The notes beneath the pieces were generated by a model that saw nothing but the letters and a program-made list of their open reading frames with translations, made no database searches and had not been told where the DNA came from. Shown here piece after piece: positions 1-9,507 of a DNA stretch of 64,000 bases; position 1 is the first letter of the stretch, and the number at the start of each line of letters is the position of its first letter. A program made the position numbers and the translations under genes. This DNA comes from JAMXLO01 sp963719805 (GTDB lineage Bacteria; Pseudomonadota; Alphaproteobacteria; Acetobacterales; Acetobacteraceae): contig CAVRDF010000009.1 of assembly GCA_963719805.1 (NCBI GenBank), forward strand, positions 682,001 to 746,000. The letters run 5' to 3'.

Positions 1-994
1 AGGGCAACAGCAGTTCCGCCCAGTAATGACTGCCTCGGAACGTCAGTGTGCGTACCAGCGCATCATAGCGGTTGTCGCCAGCGATGCCACCGCCCACTTG
101 CACCAGCTCTGGTCGAATCCCGCAGCCGATCTGGGCTCCTGACGCACCGGAGCCGTTCGCGTCCACACGAATCGTGAGGCCGCTGTCGGTGCGAAGCATG
201 GCTTGACCTTCGCCCGCGGGTGCCAGCCGTCCCTCGAAATAATTGAGGTCACCGACAAAGTTGGCAACAAAGTCGTCGGCGGGCTGCCGATAGACATCCT
301 CGGGCGCACCGAGCTGGTGCAATTCGCCATGTCCCATGACCGCAATAAAGTCGGACATGGTGAACGCTTCTTCCTGGTCGTGGGTCACATAGATCGTCGT
401 GATGCGGACCTCACGCTGCAGGCGACGAAGCTCCAGCTGCAATTGCTGACGCAGACGCTTGTCCAACGAACCCAGCGGCTCATCCATGAGCAGCACAGTC
501 GGATCGAAGACAATTGCCCGCGCCAGCGCAACCCGCTGCTGCTGCCCACCGCTGAGTTCCGCTGGATAGCGGTGATCAAGGCCATGCAGAAACACCTTTT
601 CCAATGCGCTTCCCACTCGTTGACGAACCTGATCAGACGGCACGCGCCGGAGTTGAAGTGCAAAGGCGACATTCTCAAACACGTTCAGGTGCGGGAACAA
701 CGCATAGTTCTGGAAGACAAAGCCGATCTGGCGCTTGTCGGCCGGCAGACGGGTGACGTCGCGATTCCCGATGAAGACACGGCCCGAGCGTGGGGTCAGC
801 AGCCCGGCGATAATGCGCAGCAATGTGGTCTTGCCTGACCCGCTTGGTCCAAGCAGGCTCAGGAACTTGCCCGGCTCGACATCAAGCGATACGCCCTTGA
901 GCGCCGCGAATTCGCCAAACGAGTGGCGGATGTTCTCAGCCCGGACGGGAACCCCGCGTGAGGATTCTGATCTGGCGCCGATGGGTTGTCTCAT
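1..994 (-). CDS. ABC transporter ATP-binding protein, spermidine/putrescine (PotA) type, partial
   Basis: This is the ATPase of an ABC importer and it runs off the left edge, with about 331 codons visible. Walker A is GPSGSGKTT, the signature is LSGGQQQRVALARA, Walker B is VLLMDEPLGSLD and the switch histidine lies in YVTHDQEEA. After the nucleotide-binding domain a TOBE-like C-terminal domain begins (GDLNYFEGRL onwards), as in PotA, MalK and FbpC ATPases. The ATG at 994 overlaps the stop of the upstream dehydrogenase (ATGA), so the two are probably co-translated. Permease and binding-protein partners would lie left of the window. The family is clear; the substrate is inferred only as polyamine or similar. 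Confidence 0.9.
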   Translation of the reverse strand, partial: MRQPIGARSESSRGVPVRAENIRHSFGEFAALKGVSLDVEPGKFLSLLGPSGSGKTTLLRIIAGLLTPRSGRVFIGNRDVTRLPADKRQIGFVFQNYALFPHLNVFENVAFALQLRRVPSDQVRQRVGSALEKVFLHGLDHRYPAELSGGQQQRVALARAIVFDPTVLLMDEPLGSLDKRLRQQLQLELRRLQREVRITTIYVTHDQEEAFTMSDFIAVMGHGELHQLGAPEDVYRQPADDFVANFVGDLNYFEGRLAPAGEGQAMLRTDSGLTIRVDANGSGASGAQIGCGIRPELVQVGGGIAGDNRYDALVRTLTFRGSHYWAELLLP

Positions 995-1731
995 CGCATC
1001 AGCGCGCCGCCACTGGCGATGACCGTTTCACCTGTCACGAACCGGTTGCGATCGGACGCCAGGAACAGAACGACGTCAGCGATATCCTCGGGTTCCGCGT
1101 TGCGCCGCACCGGGATGTCGCCGATACGAGATTCGAGCCAGCCTTGCGACTTCGCCGTCTCGGTCGCGATGCCGCCTGGCGCAACGGCATTGACGAGGAT
1201 CTGCTGCGGTCCGAGTTCCTCGGCAAAGGTCTTCGTCAGGCTGATCACCGCCGCCTTGGCGGCCGCGTAATGCGGCAGGGTCACCTTCGGCAGGTATCCA
1301 TCAACGGACGCGATATTGACAATGCGCCCATACTTCCGCGCGATCATCATGCCGGCGAACACGCGTGTGCATAAGAATGTGGTCAGCACGTTCACATCGA
1401 AGGTCCAACGCCAATCCTCTGTTGTGATCTCGTTGTACCGTCCGTAGCGCCAACCACCGGCGTTGTTCACCAGGATGTCGAGCTGTCCGTTCTCATCCAG
1501 AATGCGCTGTCGAACCGCGGCGAGCGCAGCTTCATCAGTCGCATCCACAGCGTGCGGACGGATAACCAGCCCCTCTGCGTTCAATCCCGCAGCCGTAGTG
1601 CGGAGCGCTTCGCCATCCTTGTCGAGCGCATGCACCACCGCACCCTGTTGGGCGAACCGTGTTGTAATTGCTTTTCCAAGTCCACGCCCGGCACCGGTGA
1701 CCAGTGCCACCCTTCCTTTAAAATCAGACAT
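991..1731 (-). CDS. SDR family NAD(P)-dependent oxidoreductase
   Basis: A classical short-chain dehydrogenase of 246 residues. The cofactor motif TGAGRGLG is near the N-terminus, NNAG follows at about residue 85, and the catalytic YAAAK lies in LPHYAAAKAAV. I chose the ATG at 1731 (MSDFKGRVALVTG) because homologues begin just before the Rossmann beta strand; a longer start exists upstream but adds no recognisable sequence. The stop overlaps the start of the ABC ATPase, so it belongs to that operon. It probably oxidises or reduces a hydroxyl/keto group on the imported compound or its product; the substrate cannot be read from sequence. It is divergent from a second SDR. Confidence 0.88.
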   Translation of the reverse strand: MSDFKGRVALVTGAGRGLGKAITTRFAQQGAVVHALDKDGEALRTTAAGLNAEGLVIRPHAVDATDEAALAAVRQRILDENGQLDILVNNAGGWRYGRYNEITTEDWRWTFDVNVLTTFLCTRVFAGMMIARKYGRIVNIASVDGYLPKVTLPHYAAAKAAVISLTKTFAEELGPQQILVNAVAPGGIATETAKSQGWLESRIGDIPVRRNAEPEDIADVVLFLASDRNRFVTGETVIASGGALMR

Positions 1732-1832
1732 GTGCAAATCCACCGCTGGGGCGACGGTATGAGTGGGCCATGCGTGAGTCAACTGACGCACGGCCATGTT
1801 CCGCGCGAGCGGTATATTAAATGGGGAAACAT

Positions 1833-2591
1833 ATGCAGAAGCTTACAGGACGAGTTGCGTGCATCACGGGCGCTGGTGCGGGTATGGGCAGGGCTCATGC
1901 TCTGATGATGGCGGAACAGGGAGCCGCTGTTGTTGTACAGGACATTGCCGGAGAACGCGCCGAAGAGACCGCATCGCAGATCCGCTCAACCGGCGGCACG
2001 GCTCATGTCGCCATCTGTGACGTCGCTGATCGCAAGGCTGTCAGCGCTGCCCTGCGCGCGGCCGAACATAAGCTAAATACGATCGGCATCCTGGTGAACA
2101 ACGCCGGCATCGGCGGCGAACCCACGATTGAGAATACCACCGAGGAGGAGTTCGATCGCACATTCGCCGTGCACGTGAAGGGCAGCTTCTTCGTGACGCA
2201 AGCTGTTGTTCCGGGAATGAAGCAGCTGCGCCAAGGCAAGATCATCAACATCTCCTCGATCTGGGGCATGGTCGGACACCACTATGCGTCGCCTTATTGC
2301 GGCGCCAAGGCTGCGCTGCTGGGATTCACCAAGGCCTGGGCGAAGGAGCTTGCGCCGTGGAACATCACTGTGAATGCCATCGCCCCAGGCGGGGTGTTGA
2401 CGGAAATGGTGCTCAGTCAGCCGGATATCGCGTCAAGGATGCCGGAGAAGGTTAAGCGCGTGCCGCTGGGGCGGTACGCGGAACCACAGGAAATATCTCA
2501 CCTCGTGACGTTCCTTGCATCATCGGGCGCCGATTTCATCACGGGGCAGGTGATCAGCCCGAACGGTGGCGAGGTGATTGTCGGGATCTGA
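1833..2591 (+). CDS. SDR family NAD(P)-dependent oxidoreductase
   Basis: A 252-residue classical short-chain dehydrogenase with TGAGAGMG cofactor loop, NNAG at about residue 85 and catalytic YCGAK (SPYCGAKAALLG). The start at 1833 (MQKLTGRVACITG) is preceded by a GGGGA element, whereas the in-frame ATG at 1821 has no ribosome site and sits immediately after a TATATT that could be a -10 box. It is divergent from the SDR at 991-1731, with about 100 bases between them for shared control. The two SDRs are different proteins, not duplicates of one another. Substrate unknown; the C-terminal NGGEVIVGI ending fits 3-oxoacyl/glucose-dehydrogenase-like SDRs. Confidence 0.88.
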   Translation: MQKLTGRVACITGAGAGMGRAHALMMAEQGAAVVVQDIAGERAEETASQIRSTGGTAHVAICDVADRKAVSAALRAAEHKLNTIGILVNNAGIGGEPTIENTTEEEFDRTFAVHVKGSFFVTQAVVPGMKQLRQGKIINISSIWGMVGHHYASPYCGAKAALLGFTKAWAKELAPWNITVNAIAPGGVLTEMVLSQPDIASRMPEKVKRVPLGRYAEPQEISHLVTFLASSGADFITGQVISPNGGEVIVGI

Positions 2592-2656
2592 TCAGCTGCC
2601 AGGGTTTGCTCGCTGTACTGCTGCAAAACTTCCCATGGCGGCCATCAAGCGGACGG

Positions 2657-4301
2657 TCAGGACGCCCAGTACCAAAGACGGATGTTCCAGCAGTTGGAGC
2701 GGACGTTCACGTTTGGCTCATAGCCGATGAGCTTGGCCTTGGTGCCCTCTAACAGGGTGTACTGGAATATCGGCAGGAACGGCAGGTCATTGCGCACGTC
2801 CGCTTGAATTTTCTGATAGATCGGCTTGCGCGCTGCCTGGTCCAGCATGGCGCCGCCCTGCTTCAGCAAGGCATCCACATCGGACGAGACGTACTGAAAG
2901 GTGTTCTGCCCGGACCCGCCCTTCGCCGGCGTGGACTTGCTGTCGAAGTAGTCGGAGGCGTCGGGGTCCGCGCCGGTCATGAAGTCGATACCAGCGACGC
3001 CGGTCTCGAACTGCGACTTCATCCAATAATCTCCCCACATCACGGCGGGCGGCAGATCCTTGATCGTGAGTTTCACGCCGATCTCCTGCCAGCCTTGCTG
3101 CAGGAATTGCTGGACCTGTTCGCGCAGATGATTGCCGGCGGTGGTCGAACTGGAGAATTCCAGGCGCACGCCGTTCTTTTCACGCACACCGCCACCACCG
3201 GGCTTCCAGCCGGCATCGTCAAGCAGCTTCTTGGCCTTCTCAGGACTATATTCGTGCTTCGGCAGATCCGGATTGAATGCCCACGATTGCACCGGCAAGT
3301 AACGATTCCGCTTGTGTTGGCAGCCCGTAGTAGATGTCGTGGATGATGCTGTCCTTGTCCATCCCGTAGTACAGCGCCTGGCGCACCGCGAGTTCCTTGA
3401 ACTGCGGATCACCGAGGTTGAAGCTGTAGGTCTCGATGAAGGGTTGTGGTGCCTTGACGACGACACGATCCGGTAATTTCGCCGCTTCCGCGTAGTGGTC
3501 GGCGGAGACGCCTTGCAGGCCGATATAGTCGATGTCTCCAGTCTGGAACTGTGTGTACAGCACGGTCAGGTCTGGGATGTACTTGATGACGACTTTTGCC
3601 AGGTATGGCCCGGGACCGTAGAACTTGTCGTTGGCAACCAGAGTGATGTGATCGCCCGCTACGCGCTCGCTCCACTTGAACGGGCCAGTACCGACAGGGG
3701 AATTTGCGAACGATGAGGTGCGCGGGTCCTTGGTCTTGCCGAGGATGTGGGCCGGCACGATGAACGTCCAGGACAGAATCGAGGGATAGGGCGCGAAGGC
3801 TTGCTCCATTTCCCAGGTAAGTTCGGTGGGGCTGACGATTTTGATGTTCTTGACCAGGCTGTGGCCGGCGCGGCTGTAGGCCGGAAAGTCCGGGTCGTTG
3901 AGCAAGTCGATGGTGTATTTGACGTCGTCAGCGGTGAATGGTGTGCCGTCGTGCCAGGTAACGCCGCTGCGCAGCTTGATGCGCCAGTTCTTGCCGTCCT
4001 GCGAGATGCCGCCGTTGGCGATGGTGGGGATTTCAGCCGCCAGCTCGGGCACGAAGTCGCCCTTCGGGTCGACCGACCACAGCGGGCTGAACAGGTTCAT
4101 GTAGACGCCCTCATCCACCTCGATATGCAGCAGCAGTGGATTGAAGACTGTGGGCTCCTGCGAGATGCCGACGATGACCTGTCCGGTTGGCTTCGATGGC
4201 GGCTTCGATTGCGCACGTGCCGCGCTGTTGAGCAGCGGTATCGCGGCGGTCGCCGCGCCGAGCTGCAGGATCGACCGACGAGACAGCGGGAAGTTGGACA
4301 A
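2657..4301 (-). pseudogene. ABC transporter substrate-binding protein, family 5 (dipeptide/opine type), frame broken once
   Basis: A periplasmic solute-binding protein of the DppA/OppA family, about 547 residues once the frame is repaired. It opens with a Tat-type signal (SRRSILQLG, cleavage near ARAQ). The start is TTG at 4301 with a strong AGGAGG about five bases upstream. Frame 1 reads through YYGLPTQAES and then derails, while the expected continuation YLPVQSWAFNPDLPKHEY lies in the next frame. Removing one T from TCGTTAC (window position about 3301-3302) restores the protein. It is the last gene of the importer operon spanning 10662 to 2657. The break looks like a one-base insertion in the sequence rather than decay, since both halves are otherwise well conserved. 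Confidence 0.85.
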
Positions 4302-4327
4302 TGAAACCTCCTGGACCGGTGTGATTT

Positions 4328-5656
4328 TCAGAAGCCGGCTTCGACGTGGATGCGCGTGCCATCGCTGAAGCGGGAGAAGCGGAAAGGCGTGGGATCGACC
4401 ACTGGCGCGCCGCCGGTGACAAGGTCGGCAGCGAGGCGACCGGCGCCGGGACCTATTCCGAAGCCGTGGCCGGAAAAGCCGGTGGCGATCACGAGCCCTG
4501 GCACGCTTTCGACCGGGCTGATGACCGGGACCGCGTCCGGCGTCACGTCGATCAGACCGGCCCAGTGCTGCACGATCTGCATTCCGGCAGCGGTGGGGAA
4601 TTGCTGCTTCATCAACGCCACCGCCTTTTCACTGCGCGCCTTGTCGGGCGTTGGATCCAGCACACGCACCGCTTCGAACGGCGAGGCTTGATCCATCGGC
4701 CAGGTGCGCGGCTGGCGGGCCTCGGTGATGAAACGGTTGTCGAGGCGCAGATGCAGTTGACCCCATTCGGCCTTCAACGCTGGCAGGAACTTGACGAAAA
4801 ACCGGAACGTGTCGGGCACGATAGGTACCGTATGGTTGCCCCCGCCGGCAATATTGTAGCCGCCGTCCAGGCGCTTGCGGAATGCGTATTCGCCAGTGTT
4901 GACCGACGATTCAGGCAATCCGTCGATCGGTGCGGTACGGCACACAGAGGACAGCACTTTCAGTTGCGGCAGCGTGATGCCGTAGGCGCCGCAGAACAAT
5001 CGCGACCATGCGCCGCCCGCGAGAACGACAGCATCGCACTTGATGCGGCCCTTCTCGGTGATGACACCGGCGACACGGCCACCAACCATGTCAAGGCCAC
5101 GCACGGCGCAATCGGCGACGACATAGCCGCCTGCGCGGCGCACGGCTGTGGCGATGGCGGGTGCGGCCTTCTGTGGCTCGGCACGGCCATCGGTTGGATT
5201 GTACAAGGCGGAGCGGAACTTCAGCGTGCTGCCGGGGACAAGGTCTTCAAGCTCCGAGCCTTCGACGATGCGCGAACCCACCTGATAGAGATTGGCTTCC
5301 TCGACGAATCTCTCGTGCCGTTCGCGTTCCGCGTTGGTGCGGGCGACGCTGACGATGCCGCAGGCGCGGAAGCCGGTCTCGGCGCCGACTGTCTGGTTGA
5401 GGCCGGCCCACAGGCGCAGGCTTTCGACGATGAGCGGGATTTCGCGGGAATCGCGGCCATTCTTGCGCACCCAGCCCCAGTTACGGCTGGATTGCTCGCC
5501 AGCGATGTGGCCTTTCTCGCAGAGCGTCACCGCGACGCCCTTTTGCGTCAGCGCCAGCGCGGTGCTGGTGCCGATGATGCCGCCACCGATAACGACGATG
5601 CCGGTTTCAGTGGGCGGACGCTCATCGGTTTCTATGCGGTCGACTTCTGGGCCCAT
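4328..5656 (-). CDS. FAD-dependent oxidoreductase, DAO family
   Basis: A 442-residue flavoprotein of the D-amino-acid oxidase/glycine oxidase superfamily. The dinucleotide-binding motif VVIGGGIIG is at about residues 21-29 followed by the acidic residue of LCEKGHIAGEQSSRNWGWVR, a segment typical of amine and opine oxidases. The C-terminal FAD closure is GFSGHGFGIGPGAGR. It probably oxidises the C-N bond of a secondary or primary amine brought in by the adjacent importer. It lies two bases after the DppF-type ATPase stop and 26 bases before the binding protein, so it is in the operon. A second DAO enzyme (9508-10662) begins the same operon. Confidence 0.88.
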   Translation of the reverse strand: MGPEVDRIETDERPPTETGIVVIGGGIIGTSTALALTQKGVAVTLCEKGHIAGEQSSRNWGWVRKNGRDSREIPLIVESLRLWAGLNQTVGAETGFRACGIVSVARTNAERERHERFVEEANLYQVGSRIVEGSELEDLVPGSTLKFRSALYNPTDGRAEPQKAAPAIATAVRRAGGYVVADCAVRGLDMVGGRVAGVITEKGRIKCDAVVLAGGAWSRLFCGAYGITLPQLKVLSSVCRTAPIDGLPESSVNTGEYAFRKRLDGGYNIAGGGNHTVPIVPDTFRFFVKFLPALKAEWGQLHLRLDNRFITEARQPRTWPMDQASPFEAVRVLDPTPDKARSEKAVALMKQQFPTAAGMQIVQHWAGLIDVTPDAVPVISPVESVPGLVIATGFSGHGFGIGPGAGRLAADLVTGGAPVVDPTPFRFSRFSDGTRIHVEAGF

Positions 5657-5658
5657 TC

Positions 5659-6684
5659 TCAGACAGCTTTCATGGCAATGGATGTTTCAGCGGGCCGCAC
5701 CACGGCCGGCGCCAGTTCAAGGTCGTCGCGAATACAGGCTTTCCAGTGCCGCGGCGCAACCTCGCGCAGCTCGGGCACGTCTCGCGCGCAGTCGTTGAGA
5801 GCATAAGGGCAGCGCGTGCGAAAGGGACAGCCCGACGGCGGTGCGACCGGACTGGGCATGTCGCCGGTCAGAATGATGCGCGTGCGACGTCCCTCGGACT
5901 CTACCTGGGGAACAGCCGAGAACAATGCTTCCGTGTAGGGGTGGCGCGGACTGGTGAACAGATCCGCCGTGTCCGCCATTTCGACAATGCGGCCGAGATA
6001 CATCACCGCGACACGGTCCGAGATCGTGCCGACAACGGCAAGATCGTGCGCGATGAAAAGTATGGCGAGGCCGAGACGGGCGCGCAGATCGAGCAGCAGG
6101 TTGATCACCTGCGCCTGCACCGAAACGTCGAGTGCGGAGACCGGCTCGTCCGCCACCAGCAGATCGGGACCGGGCATCAGCGCGCGCGCGATCGCGATCC
6201 GCTGACGCTGTCCGCCGGAGAATTCGTGCGGATAACGATCCGCGGCGGCCGGAAACAAGCCGACAAGTTCGAGTGCCTCGTCGATGCGCTGGCGCCGCTG
6301 CGTGCGGGACAGTTCCGGGCTGTGCACAATGAGCGGTGTGGCGAGCAGGCGTCCCACCGTCATGCGCGGATTGAGCGAAGCGAAGGGATCCTGGAACACG
6401 AGCTGCATGTGGCGGCGGATCGGGCGCAGCAGCGTGCGGGACAGATGCGTGACATCCGTGCCGCGAAACAGGATCTGTCCATCGGTTGGTTCGATGAGGC
6501 GAAGCAGTGCGCGGCCGACTGTCGTCTTGCCGGAACCGGATTCGCCGACGAGTCCGAGAACTTCGCCGGGCGTGATGTCGAAGGACACGCCGTCGATCGC
6601 GCGGACGACGTCGGTGGACCGGGAGAACACACCGCCGAGCCGATAGTGCACACGCAGTTCGCGCACTTGAGCAAGCGATGTCAT
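5659..6684 (-). CDS. ABC transporter ATP-binding protein, DppF/OppF type
   Basis: The second ATPase of a dipeptide/opine/nickel-family importer, 341 residues. Walker A is GESGSGKTT, signature FSGGQRQRIAIARAL, Walker B LLVADEPVSALD, H-loop FIAHDL. The C-terminal oligopeptide-transport domain carries the cysteine-rich GCPFRTRCPYALNDC element. The ATG at 6684 (MTSLAQVRELRVHYRLGG) overlaps the stop of the DppD-type gene as ATGA; an earlier start is possible but would extend far into that gene. It works with the DppD-type ATPase at 6681-7682 on the inner face of the membrane. Confidence 0.92.
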   Translation of the reverse strand: MTSLAQVRELRVHYRLGGVFSRSTDVVRAIDGVSFDITPGEVLGLVGESGSGKTTVGRALLRLIEPTDGQILFRGTDVTHLSRTLLRPIRRHMQLVFQDPFASLNPRMTVGRLLATPLIVHSPELSRTQRRQRIDEALELVGLFPAAADRYPHEFSGGQRQRIAIARALMPGPDLLVADEPVSALDVSVQAQVINLLLDLRARLGLAILFIAHDLAVVGTISDRVAVMYLGRIVEMADTADLFTSPRHPYTEALFSAVPQVESEGRRTRIILTGDMPSPVAPPSGCPFRTRCPYALNDCARDVPELREVAPRHWKACIRDDLELAPAVVRPAETSIAMKAV

Positions 6685-7682
6685 GCGGCGATGTCCCGCC
6701 AACGGCAGCAGCGAACGCGGTGATCCTGCATTGCGGTTTCCAGTGGCGGCCGTGCGACGTCGCACACCGCGGGGACGGCGTACTCGCAGCGGGTGTGGAA
6801 GGTGCAGCCAACCGGCTTGTTCGCTGGGTCGGGCACGTTGCCCTGGATGGCGCGCAGGCGCTCGCCCTTGCGCAGCACAGAATCGAGGCGCGGTACCGAC
6901 CGCAGCAGACCGGTGCTGTAGGGCATCAGCGGATTGTGCAGCAGCGTGGCGACGGGGGCTTCCTCCACCACCTGTCCGGCGTACATCACCAGCACGCGGT
7001 CCGCGAGTTCCGCAACGACGCCGAGGTTGTGCGTGATGAAGATCACCGCCATGCCGGTCTCGCTTTGCAGGCGGCGGAGCAGGTCAAGGATCTGCGCCTG
7101 GATCGTGACATCCAGAGCCGTGGTTGGTTCGTCGGCGATCAGCACGCGTGGCCGGCAGGCGAGCGCCATCGCGATCATCACGCGCTGGCGCATGCCACCC
7201 GATAGCTGATGCGGATAGCTGCCGAGACGGCGGCGCGGTTCGGTTATGCCGACATGATCGAGCAGTTCGATGGCGCGCGCCGTGGCGGCGCCGGAACCGA
7301 GATGCTCGTGCGCGATCAGGGTTTCGACGATCTGCGCACCGACCGTGTGGACCGGATTGAGGCTGGTCATCGGTTCCTGAAAGATCATGGCAATCTGTTT
7401 GCCGCGAACATCCTGCATCGCCGCATCCGGCATTCCGAGCAGATCGAGTGTCTCATTGCCGGTGGAAAGAATTGCGCTGCCGCCGATGCGGCATGTTGGC
7501 GGCGCGGCGAGCAGACGCATCAGCGCAAGCGCCGTCACGCTCTTGCCGGAACTGCTTTCACCGACGATGGCCAGGGTTTCGCTTTCGGCCAAGGTGAAGG
7601 AGACGCCCTCGACCGCGGGCACCGGTCCGCCCTGGCCACGGAATGTCACGCTGAGATCGCGCACCTCAAGCACTGCCGTCAT
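6681..7682 (-). CDS. ABC transporter ATP-binding protein, DppD/OppD type
   Basis: First ATPase of the importer, 333 residues. Walker A GESSSGKS at about residues 38-45, signature LSGGMRQRVMIAMAL, Walker B VLIADEPTTALD, H-loop FITHNLG, and the C-terminal GCTFHTRCEYAVPAVC cluster typical of OppD/OppF. Its ATG overlaps the permease stop by four bases. Together with the two permeases (8551-9504, 7679-8554) and the DppF-type ATPase it forms the complete inner-membrane complex of a family-5 importer. The ligand is unknown; the flanking amine oxidases argue for an amino compound rather than a plain peptide. Confidence 0.92.
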   Translation of the reverse strand: MTAVLEVRDLSVTFRGQGGPVPAVEGVSFTLAESETLAIVGESSSGKSVTALALMRLLAAPPTCRIGGSAILSTGNETLDLLGMPDAAMQDVRGKQIAMIFQEPMTSLNPVHTVGAQIVETLIAHEHLGSGAATARAIELLDHVGITEPRRRLGSYPHQLSGGMRQRVMIAMALACRPRVLIADEPTTALDVTIQAQILDLLRRLQSETGMAVIFITHNLGVVAELADRVLVMYAGQVVEEAPVATLLHNPLMPYSTGLLRSVPRLDSVLRKGERLRAIQGNVPDPANKPVGCTFHTRCEYAVPAVCDVARPPLETAMQDHRVRCCRWRDIAA

Positions 7683-8554
7683 CGCTCAAGGTCCATACGC
7701 GGATCAAGCGCATCGCGCAGGCCATCGCCGACGAAGTTGAACCCGGTGACGGCAACGGTGATGATGGCGCCAGGGAACAGTGCGAGCCATGGCGCGGAAA
7801 CCAGATACTCCTGTGCGTTGTTGAGCATGTTGCCCCAACTCGCGGTGGGCGGCTGGATGCCGTAGCCGAGATAGCTCACGTAGGATTCGAGCAGAATGGC
7901 GCGCGCCACATTCAGGGTGGCGGCAACGACAATCGGCGCGATGGCGTTTGGCAATAGCTCGCGGAACATCAGGTAGCTATCGGATGCGCCCATCGCCTCT
8001 ACCGCGACGGCGAAATCGCGCTCGCTGAGCGCACGTATCTGCGCTTCGACCACACGCGCGACCTCCATCCAGGCGGTGAGCGCGATGATGAGAGTGATGG
8101 TGACGAGGCTGGGGCTGACCATGGCAGCGAGCGTCAGCAGCAGGAAGATTGTCGGGAAGCAGAGCACGGCGTCGACGAAGCGCATTAGCGCGCTGCTGAC
8201 CCAGCCGCCATAGAAACCGGCAACGGTGCCGATGACGAGGCCGACGGCCGTGCTGAGGATCATTGCGACGAAGCCCACCGTGAGCGAGATGCGGCCTGCC
8301 ATCAGCAGACGCGCGAGCAGGTCACGGCCCAACTGGTCGCTGCCGAGCCAATGCGGACCGTCGAACGGCGCCTGAAAGCGGTGTCGCAGGTCAATATGGA
8401 TGTCGTTGAACGGCAGCAGCTGCGGGCCGAAGGCACAGGCGAGCACCAGGATGACGATACTGATGAGGCCGAGCACGGCGAGGCGATGGCGCGCGAAGCG
8501 GCGCAGGCTACGGTAGCGCGGGCGAGCGGGTGCGATGCCGATTGCGGCGCTCAT
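7679..8554 (-). CDS. ABC transporter permease, DppC type
   Basis: Inner-membrane permease of 291 residues. It has the DppC layout: a short basic N-terminus, a first membrane helix (LAVLGLISIVILVLACAFG), the OppC N-terminal segment with HWLGSDQLGRDLLARLL, then five further helices with the ATPase-contact loop EAMGASDSYLMFRELLPNAIAP. The start at 8554 (MSAAIGIAPARPRYRS) overlaps the DppB stop as ATGA; the longer reading upstream is low-complexity antisense to the preceding gene and is rejected. Pairs with the DppB-type permease immediately upstream. Confidence 0.92.
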   Translation of the reverse strand: MSAAIGIAPARPRYRSLRRFARHRLAVLGLISIVILVLACAFGPQLLPFNDIHIDLRHRFQAPFDGPHWLGSDQLGRDLLARLLMAGRISLTVGFVAMILSTAVGLVIGTVAGFYGGWVSSALMRFVDAVLCFPTIFLLLTLAAMVSPSLVTITLIIALTAWMEVARVVEAQIRALSERDFAVAVEAMGASDSYLMFRELLPNAIAPIVVAATLNVARAILLESYVSYLGYGIQPPTASWGNMLNNAQEYLVSAPWLALFPGAIITVAVTGFNFVGDGLRDALDPRMDLER

Positions 8555-9504
8555 CGGATACGGATCCGCGGGTCGGCCACCAGATACAGCATGTCGGCAA
8601 TGAAGTTGCCGAGCAGCACCAGCACGGCGGTGAACATCAGCAGGCCCATCACCATGGGGTAGTCGCGGTAACCCAAGCTGTCGAGGAACAGGCGGCCCAT
8701 GCCGGGCCAGGTGAATACGGTTTCTGTCACCAACGCACCGCTGAGCAGCGTGGGCAGTTGCAGACCGGCAACTGTGATCATCGGCAGCAGTGCATTGCGC
8801 AGCGCGTGGTGGATCAGCACTCGGCGGCGCGACAGGCCCTTCGCGCGGGCGGTGCGGACGTAGTCCTGGCTGACCACTTCCATCATGGAGGCGCGCATGT
8901 AGCGGCTCCATGTCGCGATGGTCACCAGCGCAAGCACGATGGATGGCAGGATGAGATGGATGGCGTAATCGCCGATGCTGCCGGTGCCACCGGCGGTGGC
9001 GATGTTGCCGGCGGGCAGCCAGGCAAGGCGAACGGAAAAGATGTAGATGACGACAAGGCCGAACCAGAACGTTGGGATCGACAGCGCGATCATCGCGCCG
9101 ATGGTGGCCAGATAGTCGGCCAGCGAGTAGCGGCGAACGGCGCCCAGCACACCGACCCAGGTGCCGAGAAACACCGCGATCAGTGTGGCAGTGACCATCA
9201 GTTCCAATGTTGCGCCGAGATGCGACGCGATGATGGTCAGCACCGGCTGGTTGTCGCGATAGGAACGGCCCCAGTCGCCGCCAATGATGTGGCCCGCCCA
9301 GACGCCGTACTGAATCGGCAACGGCTGATCGAGGCCCATCTGGTGGGCGATCTTCTGCATCTGCGCGACACTCATGCCGGGCGACATGGCGAACTGCGCT
9401 AGCGGGCCGCCGGGCGCGAGATGCAGCACGGCAAAGCCGATCATCGAGACGAGAACCAGCAGGACGATGCTTTGGCCGAGGCGGCGAAGGGCGTATCGGA
9501 GCAT
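8551..9504 (-). CDS. ABC transporter permease, DppB type
   Basis: Inner-membrane permease of 317 residues with the standard DppB architecture: N-terminal helix (SIVLLVLVSMIGFAVLHLAPG), the PGG/MSP periplasmic loop, five more helices and the ATPase-contact motif ARAKGLSRRRVLIHHALRNALLP. It ends with the DPRIRIR tail typical of the family. It begins three bases after the stop of the first FAD oxidoreductase, so the oxidase and transporter are made together. Confidence 0.93.
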   Translation of the reverse strand: MLRYALRRLGQSIVLLVLVSMIGFAVLHLAPGGPLAQFAMSPGMSVAQMQKIAHQMGLDQPLPIQYGVWAGHIIGGDWGRSYRDNQPVLTIIASHLGATLELMVTATLIAVFLGTWVGVLGAVRRYSLADYLATIGAMIALSIPTFWFGLVVIYIFSVRLAWLPAGNIATAGGTGSIGDYAIHLILPSIVLALVTIATWSRYMRASMMEVVSQDYVRTARAKGLSRRRVLIHHALRNALLPMITVAGLQLPTLLSGALVTETVFTWPGMGRLFLDSLGYRDYPMVMGLLMFTAVLVLLGNFIADMLYLVADPRIRIR

Positions 9505-9507
9505 GCT

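Noticed and set aside
4346..5806. 486-codon plus-strand frame antisense to the DAO gene
   Set aside because: Composition is typical of an antisense shadow in high-GC coding DNA and it shows no domain, whereas the minus strand has a clear flavoprotein.
8530..9402. 290-codon plus-strand frame over the DppB-type permease
   Set aside because: It is rich in His, Asp and Gln, the usual mirror of membrane-protein codons, and has no motif.
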